Shown: one piece after another, positions 27,133-36,000 of the stretch
Position numbering within the stretch: the stretch's first letter is position 1
Layout: each line of letters starts with the position of its first letter
Assembly: GCA_017307865.1 (NCBI GenBank)
Contig: JAFKGE010000022.1
Coordinates: 52,940 to 116,939, forward strand
Source of the DNA: Burkholderiales bacterium
GTDB lineage: Bacteria; Pseudomonadota; Gammaproteobacteria; Burkholderiales; Burkholderiaceae_C
Direction of reading: 5' to 3'
DNA length: 64,000 bases
Translations under genes and position numbers: made by a program
The notes under the pieces: generated by a model
What the model saw: only the letters and a program-made list of their open reading frames with translations
What the model was told of the DNA's origin: nothing
Database searches by the model: none

Positions 27133-27537
27133 ATGCTTGCCAACCTCACCCCTTTTCTGCTGCACTGGGCCATCACGGCATTCGGCCTGTGGGTGGCCAG
27201 CCACGTTTTCAAGGGCCTGCGCTTCGACGGCGCCAGCGCGCTCATCGTGGCGGCCCTGCTGCTGGGGCTGGCCAACGCCGTGGTGCGGCCGCTGCTGGTG
27301 GCGTTGACGCTGCCGCTGACGCTGGTCACCTTCGGCCTCTTCCTGCTGGTCATCAACGCGCTGGTGCTGATGCTGGTGGCCAAGCTGGTGCGCGGGTTTC
27401 AGTTGAACGGCTTCTGGACCGCTTTCTGGGCCAGCATCTTCATGTCGCTGCTGAGCCTGGTGCTGGGCACCTTCGTGCTCGGCGGCACGCCCGAATTCAC
27501 CATCCAGACCAGCCCGGGGCCGGACGGCTGGATCTGA
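27133..27537 (+). CDS. Phage holin family IV/YvlD-like membrane protein
   Basis: A 134-residue protein with four transmembrane segments matching the group often annotated as mycobacterial 4TMS phage holin superfamily IV or YvlD. ALLLGLANAVVRPLLVALTLPLTLVTFGLF is typical (split: ALLLGLANAVVRPLL, TLPLTLVTFGLF). Despite the name these chromosomal proteins are not tied to prophages, and no phage genes are nearby. The function is unknown. Confidence 0.8.
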   Translation: MLANLTPFLLHWAITAFGLWVASHVFKGLRFDGASALIVAALLLGLANAVVRPLLVALTLPLTLVTFGLFLLVINALVLMLVAKLVRGFQLNGFWTAFWASIFMSLLSLVLGTFVLGGTPEFTIQTSPGPDGWI

Positions 27538-27541
27538 AGCC

Positions 27542-28381
27542 TCAGCCCAGCAACGCCGCCAACCGCGGCAGCGCCGCGCAGGCGTTGGCCGTGGTCTGCG
27601 CGGCCCAGGCCTCGAGCGGCACGGCGCGCAGGCGCGCCAGTTCGGCGGCGATGCGCGGCAGCTCGCCGGGCTCGTTGCGGCCGCTGGCGGCGCCCGCGGC
27701 GCGCTGCCCGGCGGGCGCGTACAGCCACTGCGGCGGGATGTCCGGCGCGTCGGTTTCCATCACGATGGCGTGCGCGGGCAAGGCCTCGGCCAGCGCGCGC
27801 AGGCGCGTCGCACGCTCGTAGGTGAGCGCGCCGCCAAAGCCCAGCCTGAAGCCCCTTTGCAGCAGCAGCTCGGCCTGCTGGCGGCTGCCGTTGAAGGCGT
27901 GGGCGATGCCGCCGGCCACCTCGATCTCGCGCAGGCCCTGCAGGATGGCGTCGACCGAGCGGCGCACGTGCAGGATCACCGGCAGGCCGTGGCGGCGCGC
28001 CAGCTTCAGCTGCTCGCGATAAAAGTGCTCCTGCCGGGCGCGCAGCGGGCCGGGCGCGGCCAGCTCGGGCACGAAGTAGTCCAGCCCGATCTCGCCCACG
28101 GCCACCAGGCGCGGGTCGGCGGCGTGGCGCGTCAGCGCGGCGTCCAGCTGCGCCAGCGCATCGTCGGCCGCACGCGCCACGTACATCGGATGAATGCCCA
28201 GCGCATAGGCGTCGCCCAGCTGGTGCGCCAGCGTGCGTGCGCCCTCGAAGGCCGGCGCCTCGACCGCCGGGATCACGCACAGCGCTACGTTTTCATGAGC
28301 GGCCCGGGCACGCACGGCGGGCGCATCGGGCGCAAACTCCGGTGCATCCAAGTGGCAGTGGTTGTCGATCCAGCGGGTCAT
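27542..28381 (-). CDS. TatD family metal-dependent DNase
   Basis: Amidohydrolase-fold nuclease of 279 residues (3'-5' DNase in E. coli TatD). Metal ligands are seen in WIDNHCHLDAPEF (His8, His10), VGEIGLDYF (Glu), LPVILHVR (His), GIAHAFNG (His) and METDAPDIPP (Asp). The length is close to the usual 260. Its stop lies 4 bases from the convergent YvlD-like gene. Confidence 0.88.
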   Translation of the reverse strand: MTRWIDNHCHLDAPEFAPDAPAVRARAAHENVALCVIPAVEAPAFEGARTLAHQLGDAYALGIHPMYVARAADDALAQLDAALTRHAADPRLVAVGEIGLDYFVPELAAPGPLRARQEHFYREQLKLARRHGLPVILHVRRSVDAILQGLREIEVAGGIAHAFNGSRQQAELLLQRGFRLGFGGALTYERATRLRALAEALPAHAIVMETDAPDIPPQWLYAPAGQRAAGAASGRNEPGELPRIAAELARLRAVPLEAWAAQTTANACAALPRLAALLG

Positions 28382-28405
28382 GGGGGCGAGCGTAGTCGAT
28401 CGGCC

Positions 28406-28645
28406 TCATCCGCCGCGCTGGCACAGCGTCAGGTGCCAGTCGGCGTTGGGCGCACCCTGCCCGGCCAGCTGCTGGCTGCGCGAGTTGGCGCGCCACACGC
28501 GGCCGGCAAAGCCCGGCTGCGGCCGCGTGCGGTACCAGTACCAGCGGCCGTCGCCGTCCTGCGCGGCCCAGTTCCAGCCCTGCGGCGCCTGCGCCCAGTC
28601 CAGGCGCCAGGGCGCGGCGTCGGCGGCGCTCGTCTCGTCTTGCAT
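28406..28645 (-). CDS. Small Trp-rich hypothetical protein
   Basis: A 79-residue protein from ATG 28645 (MQDETSAADAAPWRLDW), located just upstream of tatD on the same strand. It has seven or more Trp residues, notably WNWAAQDGDGRWYWYR, and no signal peptide. I do not recognise the family. The longer frame starting upstream runs into the divergent protease promoter and is not preferred. Confidence 0.5.
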   Translation of the reverse strand: MQDETSAADAAPWRLDWAQAPQGWNWAAQDGDGRWYWYRTRPQPGFAGRVWRANSRSQQLAGQGAPNADWHLTLCQRGG

Positions 28646-28727
28646 GTCATTGACCCATTCACACCCACACGGTGGGCAAACCATGCTACCGTGCAGCCAT
28701 TGCCCTTTCGATGTCCGGGGTGAGTCC

Positions 28728-29663
28728 ATGCGCCGCACTGCGCTCTACAGCCAATCGTCCTCATCGGCCGCGCCGACGACTGCCGCAGCGCCCGAGCCGA
28801 ACCCGACCGCGCCGCCGGTCACGCCGCCGGTGCGCGAGCCATCGGCCTGGCGCCGCCGCTGGGCCGCCGGCTGGCGCCACCCGGCCGCGTTGTGGGCCGC
28901 CATCGTCGCGCTGGCGCTGGGCGGCGCGCTGGCGCTGGGGCCGGGGCGCGCGCCGGTGCCGCGCGCGCTGACGCAAAAGGACATCGACGCCGCCGTGCTG
29001 CACACGGCCGCCACCAAGGTGCTGCCCTCGCAGGCCACGCGCGCGGCCGCCACGGTGGCGCCCTCGGTGGTGCGGGTGGAGGGCATCATCGAAGGCAAGA
29101 AGAACAAGAAGGGCCAGGTCGAGCTGGGCCGCGGCATCGGCACCGGCGTGGTGATCCGCGACAACGGCACCATCCTGACCAACCTGCACGTGGTGCAGGA
29201 GGCCGAGAAAATCACCGTGACCTTTGCCGACGGCACCGAGAGCCCGGCCGGCATCGTCAACGTGCAGCCCGACAACGACATGGCGGTGCTGCGCGCCAGC
29301 AAGCTGCCCGACGACCTGCAGGCGGCCACCATGCGCAGCACGGGCGACCTGCAGCCGGGCGACGAGGTGGTGGCCATCGGCTTTCCGTTCGGCATCGGAC
29401 CCTCGGTGTCGTCCGGCGTGGTGTCGGGCCTGGGGCGCGCGTTTCGCTCGCCCGAGGGCGGGCAGATCATGAGCAACCTGATCCAGTTCGACGCCGCCGC
29501 CAACCCCGGCAACTCGGGCGGGCCGCTCATCACCATGGACGGCCAGGTGGTGGGCATCGTCACCGCCATCCTCAACCCCAGCTCGGCGCGCACCTTCATC
29601 GGCATCGGCTTTGCGGTGCCGATCGAGAACGCCGCCGCCGGCGCCGGGCAGATTCCGTTCTAA
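28728..29663 (+). CDS. S1C trypsin-like serine protease without PDZ domain
   Basis: DegP/HtrA-type protease of 311 residues, ATG 28728. A Pro/Ala-rich cytoplasmic N-terminus precedes one membrane helix (about 52-70), so the catalytic domain is periplasmic and anchored. The triad is His154 (NLHVV), Asp183 (DNDMAV) and Ser262 (GNSGGPL). A basic insertion EGKKNKKGQ precedes the His. The protein ends shortly after the protease domain with no PDZ domain, unlike DegP/DegS. The MoxR gene follows after 25 bases. Confidence 0.88.
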   Translation: MRRTALYSQSSSSAAPTTAAAPEPNPTAPPVTPPVREPSAWRRRWAAGWRHPAALWAAIVALALGGALALGPGRAPVPRALTQKDIDAAVLHTAATKVLPSQATRAAATVAPSVVRVEGIIEGKKNKKGQVELGRGIGTGVVIRDNGTILTNLHVVQEAEKITVTFADGTESPAGIVNVQPDNDMAVLRASKLPDDLQAATMRSTGDLQPGDEVVAIGFPFGIGPSVSSGVVSGLGRAFRSPEGGQIMSNLIQFDAAANPGNSGGPLITMDGQVVGIVTAILNPSSARTFIGIGFAVPIENAAAGAGQIPF

Positions 29664-29688
29664 CTATATTTTCAGGAGCACGCCGCGC

Positions 29689-30708
29689 ATGAGCCAAGCC
29701 GACGAACAGCGCTTTTCACCAAGGACCGAAACCGCCGAGCGCATGCAGAAGATCCTCTACGAGGTCAAGCGCGTGGTGGTCGGCCAGGACCGCTTTCTGG
29801 AGCGCGTGATGGTCGCCCTGCTGGCCGGCGGCCACCTGCTGGTGGAGGGCGTGCCGGGCCTGGCCAAGACGCTCACCATCAAGACCCTGGCCGGCGTGCT
29901 GCACGGGCAGTTCAAGCGCATCCAGTTCACGCCCGACCTGGTGCCGGCCGACCTGATCGGCACGCGCATCTACAACCAGAAGAGCGGCGAGTTCAGCACC
30001 GCGCTGGGGCCGGTGTTCACCCACCTGCTGCTGGCCGACGAGATCAACCGCGCGCCGGCCAAGGTGCAAAGCGCGCTGCTGGAGGTGATGCAGGAGCGCC
30101 AGGTCACCATTGCCGGGCAGACGCACTTCGTGCCCGAGCCCTTTCTGGTGATGGCCACGCAAAACCCGATCGAGACCGAAGGCACCTACCCGCTGCCCGA
30201 GGCGCAGGTCGACCGCTTTCTGATGAAGGTGCTGGTGGACTACCCCAGCGACGAGGAGGAATTCGTCATCGCCCAGCGCGTGACCGGCCCGCACATCGAC
30301 GTCAACCCGGTCGCCAGCATGGAGCAGCTGGTGCAGCTGCAGCGCGAATGTCGCGAGGTCTACGTCGACCCCTCGCTGGTGCAGTACGCGGTGCGCCTGG
30401 TGTCGGCCACGCGCGCGCCGACGGCGGCGGGCCTGAAAGAGCTGGCGCCGCTGATCACCTACGGCGCCAGCCCGCGCGCCACCATCGGCCTGATCGAGGG
30501 CGCGCGCGCGCTGGCACTGATGCGCGGGCGCGGCTACGCCCTGCCCGAGGACATGAGCGACCTGGCGCCTGACGTGCTGCGCCACCGCGTGGTGCTGTCG
30601 TACCAGGCGCTGTCCGACAACCTGTCGGCCGACGAGCTGGTGCACCGCGTGATGGACCACGTGCCGCCGCCGGCCAAGCCGCTGGCGCATGAACGGCGCG
30701 TGGCCTGA
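29689..30708 (+). CDS. MoxR-family AAA+ ATPase
   Basis: The 339-residue protein starts at ATG 29689 with AGGAG at 29674-29678. Walker A GVPGLAKT (54-61), Walker B LLADEINRAPAK, sensor 1 ATQNPIE and an Arg-finger segment are visible. MoxR ATPases act as chaperones that help VWA-domain proteins mature or load metals. The two following genes (DUF58 and VWA) complete the standard MoxR module. Confidence 0.93.
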   Translation: MSQADEQRFSPRTETAERMQKILYEVKRVVVGQDRFLERVMVALLAGGHLLVEGVPGLAKTLTIKTLAGVLHGQFKRIQFTPDLVPADLIGTRIYNQKSGEFSTALGPVFTHLLLADEINRAPAKVQSALLEVMQERQVTIAGQTHFVPEPFLVMATQNPIETEGTYPLPEAQVDRFLMKVLVDYPSDEEEFVIAQRVTGPHIDVNPVASMEQLVQLQRECREVYVDPSLVQYAVRLVSATRAPTAAGLKELAPLITYGASPRATIGLIEGARALALMRGRGYALPEDMSDLAPDVLRHRVVLSYQALSDNLSADELVHRVMDHVPPPAKPLAHERRVA

Positions 30709-30716
30709 GCCTGCCC

Positions 30717-31733
30717 ATGAAAAACTGGCTGCGCCCCCGCCCGCCCCGGCCGCACGCCGTGCCCAACGCGCGGCCGCCGCTGGCCGGCGCGCCCGCCGCG
30801 CCCGACGCCGATCATCTGCTGCGCCGGCTCGAATGGACGGTGCTGAAGCGCCTGGATGGCCTGCTGCAAGGCCACTACCGCACGCTGATGCGCGGCACCG
30901 GGCTGGACCTGGCCGACCTGCGCGAATACCAGCTGCACGACGACGTGCGCCACATCGACTGGAACGTCACCGCCCGGCTGGACACGCCCCACGTGCGCGT
31001 GTTCACCGAAGACCGCGAGATGAGCGCCTGGCTGCTGCTGGACTTGAGCGGCTCGGTCGACTTCGGCTCGGGCGCGCAAAGCAAGCGCCAGCTGCTGGCC
31101 GAGTTCGTGGCCGTGCTGGCGCGCCTGCTGACGCGCCACGGCAACCGCGTGGGCGCGCTGCTTTATGGCGCCGGCGTCGAGCAGGTGATCCCCGCGCGCA
31201 GCAGCCGCGCCCACGTGCTGCAGTTGCTGCACGCCGTCACCCACCGCCCCGCGCGCCCCGGCGACGCGGCGCCCGCCACCACGCGCCTGGCCGAGCTGCT
31301 GCAGGCGGCGGCGCATCTCATCCACCGGCGCTCCAGCGTGTTCGTGGTGTCGGACTTCATCAGCGAGCCGGGCTGGGAGCAGCCGCTGGCGCGCCTGGCG
31401 ATGCGCCACGAGGTGCTGGCCGTGCGCCTGCTCGACCCGCTGGAGCGCGCCCTGCCCGACCTGGGCCTGTTGACCCTGCACGACGCCGAGAGCGGCGAGC
31501 AGCTGCTGGTGGACACGCACGACCCCGCCTTTCGCCGCCGCTTCGCGCAGCGCGCGGCGCAGCGCGAAGAGCAGCTGCGCACCCAGCTTGCCAATGCCGG
31601 GGTGGACGCGCTGGAGCTGTCCACCGACGGCGTGCTGCTGGACGCGCTGGTGCGCTTCATCGAGCTGCGCCGCCAGCGCGTGCGCGCGGCCAGCGGTGGG
31701 GGCTTGCCGGCGCACCTGCGCAAGAGCGCCTGA
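30717..31733 (+). CDS. DUF58 domain protein of the MoxR operon
   Basis: The 338-residue protein shows the DUF58 core YQLHDDVRHIDWNVTARLD, followed by a VWA-like beginning VFTEDREMSAWLLLDLSGS. No membrane helix is apparent. These proteins regularly lie between MoxR and VWA genes. The exact biochemical role is not established. It starts 8 bases after moxR, so it is in the same transcript. Confidence 0.9.
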   Translation: MKNWLRPRPPRPHAVPNARPPLAGAPAAPDADHLLRRLEWTVLKRLDGLLQGHYRTLMRGTGLDLADLREYQLHDDVRHIDWNVTARLDTPHVRVFTEDREMSAWLLLDLSGSVDFGSGAQSKRQLLAEFVAVLARLLTRHGNRVGALLYGAGVEQVIPARSSRAHVLQLLHAVTHRPARPGDAAPATTRLAELLQAAAHLIHRRSSVFVVSDFISEPGWEQPLARLAMRHEVLAVRLLDPLERALPDLGLLTLHDAESGEQLLVDTHDPAFRRRFAQRAAQREEQLRTQLANAGVDALELSTDGVLLDALVRFIELRRQRVRAASGGGLPAHLRKSA

Positions 31734-31766
31734 TGGCGTCACAATCAGTTCGCATCCGACGCACCC

Positions 31767-32861
31767 ATGAATCTCGACTGGCTCCGCTCCCTGAAATGGC
31801 CTGAGGCGATCCCGCAGCCGGGTTTTCTGTGGCCGAGTTTCTTGTGGCTGCTGCTGGCGCTGCCGCTGCTGGTGCTGCTGTACCTGTGGCTGCTGCGCCG
31901 CCGGCGCAAGACCGCCGTGCGCTACGCCAGCCTGGCCATCGTGCGCGAGGCCATGGGGCGCGGCCCCGGCTGGCGCCGCCACCTGCCGCCCGTCCTGATG
32001 CTGCTGGCGCTGGCCGCGCTCATCCTGGCCAGCGCGCGGCCGGTGGCGATGGTCACGCTGCCGTCCAACCAGCAGACCATCATCCTGGCGATGGACGTGT
32101 CGGCCAGCATGCGCGCCACCGACGTCGAGCCCAACCGCCTGATCGCCGCGCAGGAGGCGGCCAAGACCTTCCTGGCCGAGCTGCCGCGCGACATCAAGGT
32201 GGGGGTGGTCGCCTTTGCCGGCTCGGCCCAGGTGGCGCAGGGGCCGACGCTGAACCGGCAGGATTTGATCGCCGCCATCGACCGCTTTCAGCTGCAGCGC
32301 GCCACGGCCACCGGCAACGCCATCGTGATCTCGCTGGCCACGCTGTTTCCCAAGGCCGGCATCGAGCTGCAGCAGCTCAGCCTGGACCGCATGCAGGGCG
32401 GCCTGGGCCGCTCGCTCGACCAGCCGTCGCCCAAGCAGGACGACTTCGCGCCCGTGCCGCCGGGCTCGTACAAGTCGGCCGCCATCATCATGCTGACCGA
32501 CGGCCAGCGCACCACCGGGGTCGACCCGATCGATGCGGCGCAAATGGCGGCCGACCGCGGCGTGAAGGTCTACACCGTGGGCATCGGCACGGTGGACGGC
32601 GAGATCATCGGCTTCGAGGGCTGGTCGATGCGCGTGCGCCTGGACGAGGCCACGCTGAAAGCCATCGCGCAGAAGACCGCCGCCGACTACTTCTACGCCG
32701 GCACGGCGCACGACCTGAAGAAGGTCTATCAGAGCCTGTCCAGCCGCCTGACGCTGGAGAAGAAGGAAACCGAGGTCACCTCGCTGTTCGCCCTGGCCGG
32801 CGCGGTGCTGGTGCTGCTGGCGGGCGGGCTGTCGGTGTGGTGGTTCGGACGGCTGCTGTAG
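31767..32861 (+). CDS. VWA-domain membrane protein (BatA type)
   Basis: The 364-residue protein has membrane helices near both ends (about 23-45 and 340-360) flanking a periplasmic von Willebrand A domain. The MIDAS metal site is DVSAS at 110-114, with the supporting Thr and LTDGQRTTGVDP. It is the third gene of the MoxR operon; a BatB/TPR partner, often found in larger operons, is absent here. Confidence 0.9.
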   Translation: MNLDWLRSLKWPEAIPQPGFLWPSFLWLLLALPLLVLLYLWLLRRRRKTAVRYASLAIVREAMGRGPGWRRHLPPVLMLLALAALILASARPVAMVTLPSNQQTIILAMDVSASMRATDVEPNRLIAAQEAAKTFLAELPRDIKVGVVAFAGSAQVAQGPTLNRQDLIAAIDRFQLQRATATGNAIVISLATLFPKAGIELQQLSLDRMQGGLGRSLDQPSPKQDDFAPVPPGSYKSAAIIMLTDGQRTTGVDPIDAAQMAADRGVKVYTVGIGTVDGEIIGFEGWSMRVRLDEATLKAIAQKTAADYFYAGTAHDLKKVYQSLSSRLTLEKKETEVTSLFALAGAVLVLLAGGLSVWWFGRLL

Positions 32862-32866
32862 CGGTT

Positions 32867-32930
32867 TCAAGCCAAATCGGCCTGCAGCCCGCGTCCGTCA
32901 AGCGCGAGAAGCTATTTTTTTGATAGTGAT
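32867..32930 (-). repeat. Dispersed 60-bp repeat, copy H
   Basis: On the minus strand it reads AAATAGCTTCTCGCGCTTG, then GCAGGCCGATTTGGCTTG. It separates the VWA gene from the convergent GntR gene and contributes the last codons (SKK) of the latter. Confidence 0.75.
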
Positions 32931-33628
32931 CGACGGCCCGCGGACGCGGCCGCCGACGTGGCCCCGGCCTCGCCCATGTGGCGGGCGTGGGCGCTGAGCA
33001 CGGCGCGCTCGGAGTGCGTCAGGTACTCGCGCATCAGTTCGGCGGCGCGCGCCATGTCGCCGGCCTCGAAGCGCTCGAAGATGGCGGCGTTCATCTCCAC
33101 ATAGGGTGCGTGCAGAAACTCGGCATCGTGCAGCATGCCGAAGGCCAGCCGCAGTTCCACCAGCAGGTGGTCGAACAGCGCATTCAGGCGCTCGCTGTCG
33201 GCCAGCGCCACCACGCCCTGGTGAAAGCGCATGTTGGCGGTGCCCACCTCCTGCCAGCGGCCGGCCTGGGCCAGGCGGCGCTGGTCGGCCACCGCCTCGC
33301 GCATGGCCTGGCGCGCCGGATGCTGCGCGATGGCCTGCGCCAGCGCCTGGCATTCGACCATGCGGCGCACGCGGTAGATGTCGATGATCGAGGCCATGCT
33401 GGGAACGGCCACGAACACGCCGCGGTTGGGCAGGTGGCGCAGCAGGCCTTCCTTGGTCAGCAGCCGAAACACCTCGCGCAGGCTGTTGCGCGAAATGCCC
33501 AGGCCGGCGCTCAGCGCCACCTCCGACAGGCGCTGGCCCGGCAGCAGCTCGCCGCTGACGAGCTGGCTGCGCAGGCGCTCGGCCGCGCGGTCGATCACCA
33601 TGGGCGGCAGGTCGGGCGAGGCGTTCAA
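32912..33628 (-). CDS. GntR-family (FCD) transcriptional regulator
   Basis: The 238-residue regulator has an N-terminal winged helix (about 10-75, with GQRLSEVALSAGLGISRNSL) and a C-terminal all-helical FCD ligand domain with metal-binding His residues (MRFHQGVVALADS, LTHSERAVL). It is divergent from the MFS-pxp-biotin carboxylase operon, with TTGTTCAACAA-type sites in between, so it very likely controls that operon in response to its substrate. Confidence 0.85.
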   Translation of the reverse strand: MNASPDLPPMVIDRAAERLRSQLVSGELLPGQRLSEVALSAGLGISRNSLREVFRLLTKEGLLRHLPNRGVFVAVPSMASIIDIYRVRRMVECQALAQAIAQHPARQAMREAVADQRRLAQAGRWQEVGTANMRFHQGVVALADSERLNALFDHLLVELRLAFGMLHDAEFLHAPYVEMNAAIFERFEAGDMARAAELMREYLTHSERAVLSAHARHMGEAGATSAAASAGRRSLSKK

Positions 33629-33750
33629 GGGCGGGCTCCGGTGGCAGGCTGGCGCGCGGCGCCGTGGCAGGAAATGGCCCGAGTGTAGCCAGCCGGTGGC
33701 GGGCCGACGGCCATGAAATCAGGGTAATCCCTATTTTTCACTGCGCTGTT

Positions 33751-33782
33751 TTGTTCAACAATTTATCTGTTTGGTTGAGCAA
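33751..33782. promoter_or_regulatory. Two operator-like sites for the GntR regulator
   Basis: TTGTTCAACAA (33751-33761) is a perfect palindrome. TTGGTTGAGCAA (33771-33782) is a related, less symmetric site whose complement is TTGCTCAACCAA. The spacing is about two helical turns. They lie in the AT-rich centre of the 256-bp region between the GntR gene and the MFS gene. TTGT-N-ACAA-like sites are usual for FCD regulators. Confidence 0.55.
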
Positions 33783-33884
33783 TACACAAGCTAGCCAATC
33801 TCCGGCTGATCCGTGACTTCCGGCACGGGCCGCGCACACACCGGCACGGCACCGCCCCTTCTCGACACACGAAAGGCACACACC

Positions 33885-35129
33885 ATGTGGCTCAAGGAAA
33901 CCAACCCCGAGGAGCGCAAGACGCTGCTGGCCGCCTTCCTCGGTTACGGGGTCGATGCGTTCGACTACATGATCTACACCTTCATGATCCCGACGCTGAT
34001 CGCGCTGTGGGGCATGACCAAGGCGCAGGCCGGCTACATCGCCACCGGCGCGCTGATCACCTCGGCCATCGGCGGCTGGCTGGCCGGCATCCTGGCCGAC
34101 CGCTACGGGCGGGTGCGCATGCTGCAGATCACGGTGCTGTGGTTCAGCGCCTTCACCTTCCTGAGCGGCTTTACCCATTCGCCCGAGCAGCTGTTCGTCA
34201 CGCGGGCGCTGCAGGGCCTGGGCTTCGGCGGTGAATGGTCGGTGGGCTCGGTGCTGATCGCCGAGATGATCAGCGCGCGCCACCGCGGCAAGGCGGTCGG
34301 CCTGGTGCAAAGCGCCTGGGCCATCGGCTGGGGCATCTCGGCGCTGGCGTTCTGGGTGGTGTACGCGCTGTTCGAGCCGGCCATGGCCTGGCGCGTGCTG
34401 TTCTGGCTGGGCGTGCTGCCGGCCCTGCTGATCCTGTACATCCGCCGCCAGATCAGCGACCCGCAGGTGTTCAAGGACACGCAGGCCAAGCTGGCGGCCA
34501 GCGGCCAGCGCAGCAACTTCCTGCTCATCTTCAAGCCCGGCATCCTGCGCATCACCGTGCTGGCGAGCCTGCTGGCCACCGGCATGCAGGGCGCGTACTA
34601 TGCCGTCACCACCTGGCTGCCGACGTATCTGAAGATGGAGCGCAACCTGTCGGTGCTCAACACCAGCGGCTACCTGATCGTGCTGATCGCCGGCTCGTTC
34701 GCGGGCTACCTCACCAGCGCGTGGCTGAGCGACCGGCTGGGCCGGCGCAACTGCTTCATGCTGTTCGCGCTGTGCGCCGGCGTGCTGGTGGTCTTCTACA
34801 CGCAGCTGCCCATCACCGACGCCGCCATGATGGTGCTGGGCTTTCCGCTGGGCTTCTTCCTGTCGGGCATCTTCTCGGGCATGGGCGCCTTCCTGTCGGA
34901 GCTGTATCCCAGCGACATCCGGGGCTCGGGCCAGGGCTTCTGCTACAACTTCGGGCGTGCCGTGGGCTCGATCTTTCCGGCCGTGGTGGGCATCATGAGC
35001 AGCTCGATGTCGCTGGGCGTGGCCATCGGCTACATGGCGGCCGGCGCCTACCTGCTGGTGATCATCGCCAGCCTGCTGCTGCCCGAAACGCGCGGCCGCG
35101 AGCTGACCGACGTCACCGCGACCGCCTGA
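33885..35129 (+). CDS. MFS transporter of the 5-oxoproline-type cluster
   Basis: A 12-helix major facilitator of 414 residues from ATG 33885. It shows the loop 2-3 motif GILADRYGRVRM and the FLGYGVDAFDYMIYTFMIPTL-like first helix (FLGYGVDAFDYMIYTF) typical of SHS/AAHS organic-acid carriers. It is first in the operon with pxpA and the biotin carboxylase, so it probably imports the substrate (5-oxoproline or a related lactam or acid). That substrate is inferred from context. Confidence 0.88.
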   Translation: MWLKETNPEERKTLLAAFLGYGVDAFDYMIYTFMIPTLIALWGMTKAQAGYIATGALITSAIGGWLAGILADRYGRVRMLQITVLWFSAFTFLSGFTHSPEQLFVTRALQGLGFGGEWSVGSVLIAEMISARHRGKAVGLVQSAWAIGWGISALAFWVVYALFEPAMAWRVLFWLGVLPALLILYIRRQISDPQVFKDTQAKLAASGQRSNFLLIFKPGILRITVLASLLATGMQGAYYAVTTWLPTYLKMERNLSVLNTSGYLIVLIAGSFAGYLTSAWLSDRLGRRNCFMLFALCAGVLVVFYTQLPITDAAMMVLGFPLGFFLSGIFSGMGAFLSELYPSDIRGSGQGFCYNFGRAVGSIFPAVVGIMSSSMSLGVAIGYMAAGAYLLVIIASLLLPETRGRELTDVTATA

Positions 35130-35171
35130 ACCGGCGAGCGGCAACCCTTTGCGAACAAGGAGGTGACCCCG

Positions 35172-35942
35172 ATGCAGATCGACCTGAACAGCGACCTCGG
35201 CGAGAGCCTGGGCGCGTGGACCATGGGCGACGACGCCGCCATGCTGGACATCGTCACCAGCGCCAACGTGGCCTGCGGCTTTCACGCGGGCGACCCGGCC
35301 GGCATCCTGGCCACCTTGCGCGCGGCGCAGGCGCGCGGCGTGGTGGTGGGCGCGCACGTGGCCTACCCCGACCTGGTCGGCTTCGGGCGGCGCAACATGG
35401 ACGTGGCCAGCAGCGACCTGGTGGCCAGCGTGATCTACCAGATCGCCGCGCTGCAAGGCCTGGCCGCCGCCGCCGGCACGCGGGTGCGCTACGTCAAGCC
35501 GCACGGCGCGCTGTACAACACCATCGCGCACGACGAGCGCCAGGCGCGCGACGTGATCGCCGCCATCCGCGCCGTCGACGCCGGGCTGGCGCTGGTGGCG
35601 CTGGCCGGCTCGCCCCTGGTGCGCTGGGCCGAGGACGCCGGCCTGCGCGTGGTCGCCGAGGCCTTTGCCGACCGCGCCTACACGCCCCAGGGCACGCTGG
35701 TGTCGCGGCGCGAGGCCGGCGCCGTGCTGCACGACCCGGCCGTGGTGGCCGCGCGCATGCTGCGGCTGGTGCGCGACGGCGTGGTCGAGGCCGTCGACGG
35801 CAGCCTGGCCCCCGTGCGCGCCGACTCGATCTGCGTGCACGGCGACAGCCCCGGCGCCGTGGCGATGGCGGCCCAGCTGCGCCGCACCCTGCAGCAGGCC
35901 GGCGTGGCGCTCGCGCCCTTCGCCGCGCGGGAGGGGGCATGA
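35172..35942 (+). CDS. pxpA: 5-oxoprolinase subunit A (LamB/YcsF family)
   Basis: PxpA, with PxpB and PxpC, hydrolyses 5-oxoproline to glutamate using ATP. The 256-residue protein begins at ATG 35172, with AAGGAGGTGA ideally spaced upstream; GTG 35163 lies inside that site and is unlikely. Family motifs are [37 protein letters not shown] and [10 protein letters not shown]. Usual length is 245-255. It stands in one operon with a DUF1445 protein and a PxpB-PxpC fusion. Confidence 0.92.
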   Translation: MQIDLNSDLGESLGAWTMGDDAAMLDIVTSANVACGFHAGDPAGILATLRAAQARGVVVGAHVAYPDLVGFGRRNMDVASSDLVASVIYQIAALQGLAAAAGTRVRYVKPHGALYNTIAHDERQARDVIAAIRAVDAGLALVALAGSPLVRWAEDAGLRVVAEAFADRAYTPQGTLVSRREAGAVLHDPAVVAARMLRLVRDGVVEAVDGSLAPVRADSICVHGDSPGAVAMAAQLRRTLQQAGVALAPFAAREGA

Positions 35943-35949
35943 GCACGCC

Positions 35950-35999
35950 GGGCCGCTCCCAAGTGCGAATCCCGCAGCGCATGGCGCGGAGGGCAGTCC
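35950..35999 (+). repeat. GGGCCGCTCCCAAG-type repeat between pxpA and DUF1445 gene
   Basis: GGGCCGCTCCCAAGTGCGAAT resembles the block at 8098-8175. GGAGGG at its end serves as the ribosome-binding site for GTG 36001. Confidence 0.4.
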
Positions 36000-36000
36000 A

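Noticed and set aside
27133..27537. Prophage signal from a holin-like protein
   Set aside because: The four-helix YvlD/holin-IV group is chromosomal, and no integrase, capsid, lysin or attachment repeats are nearby.
30534..32870. 778-codon open frame on the minus strand
   Set aside because: It is a shadow of the MoxR-DUF58-VWA operon; the sense genes carry Walker and MIDAS motifs and the antisense product has none.
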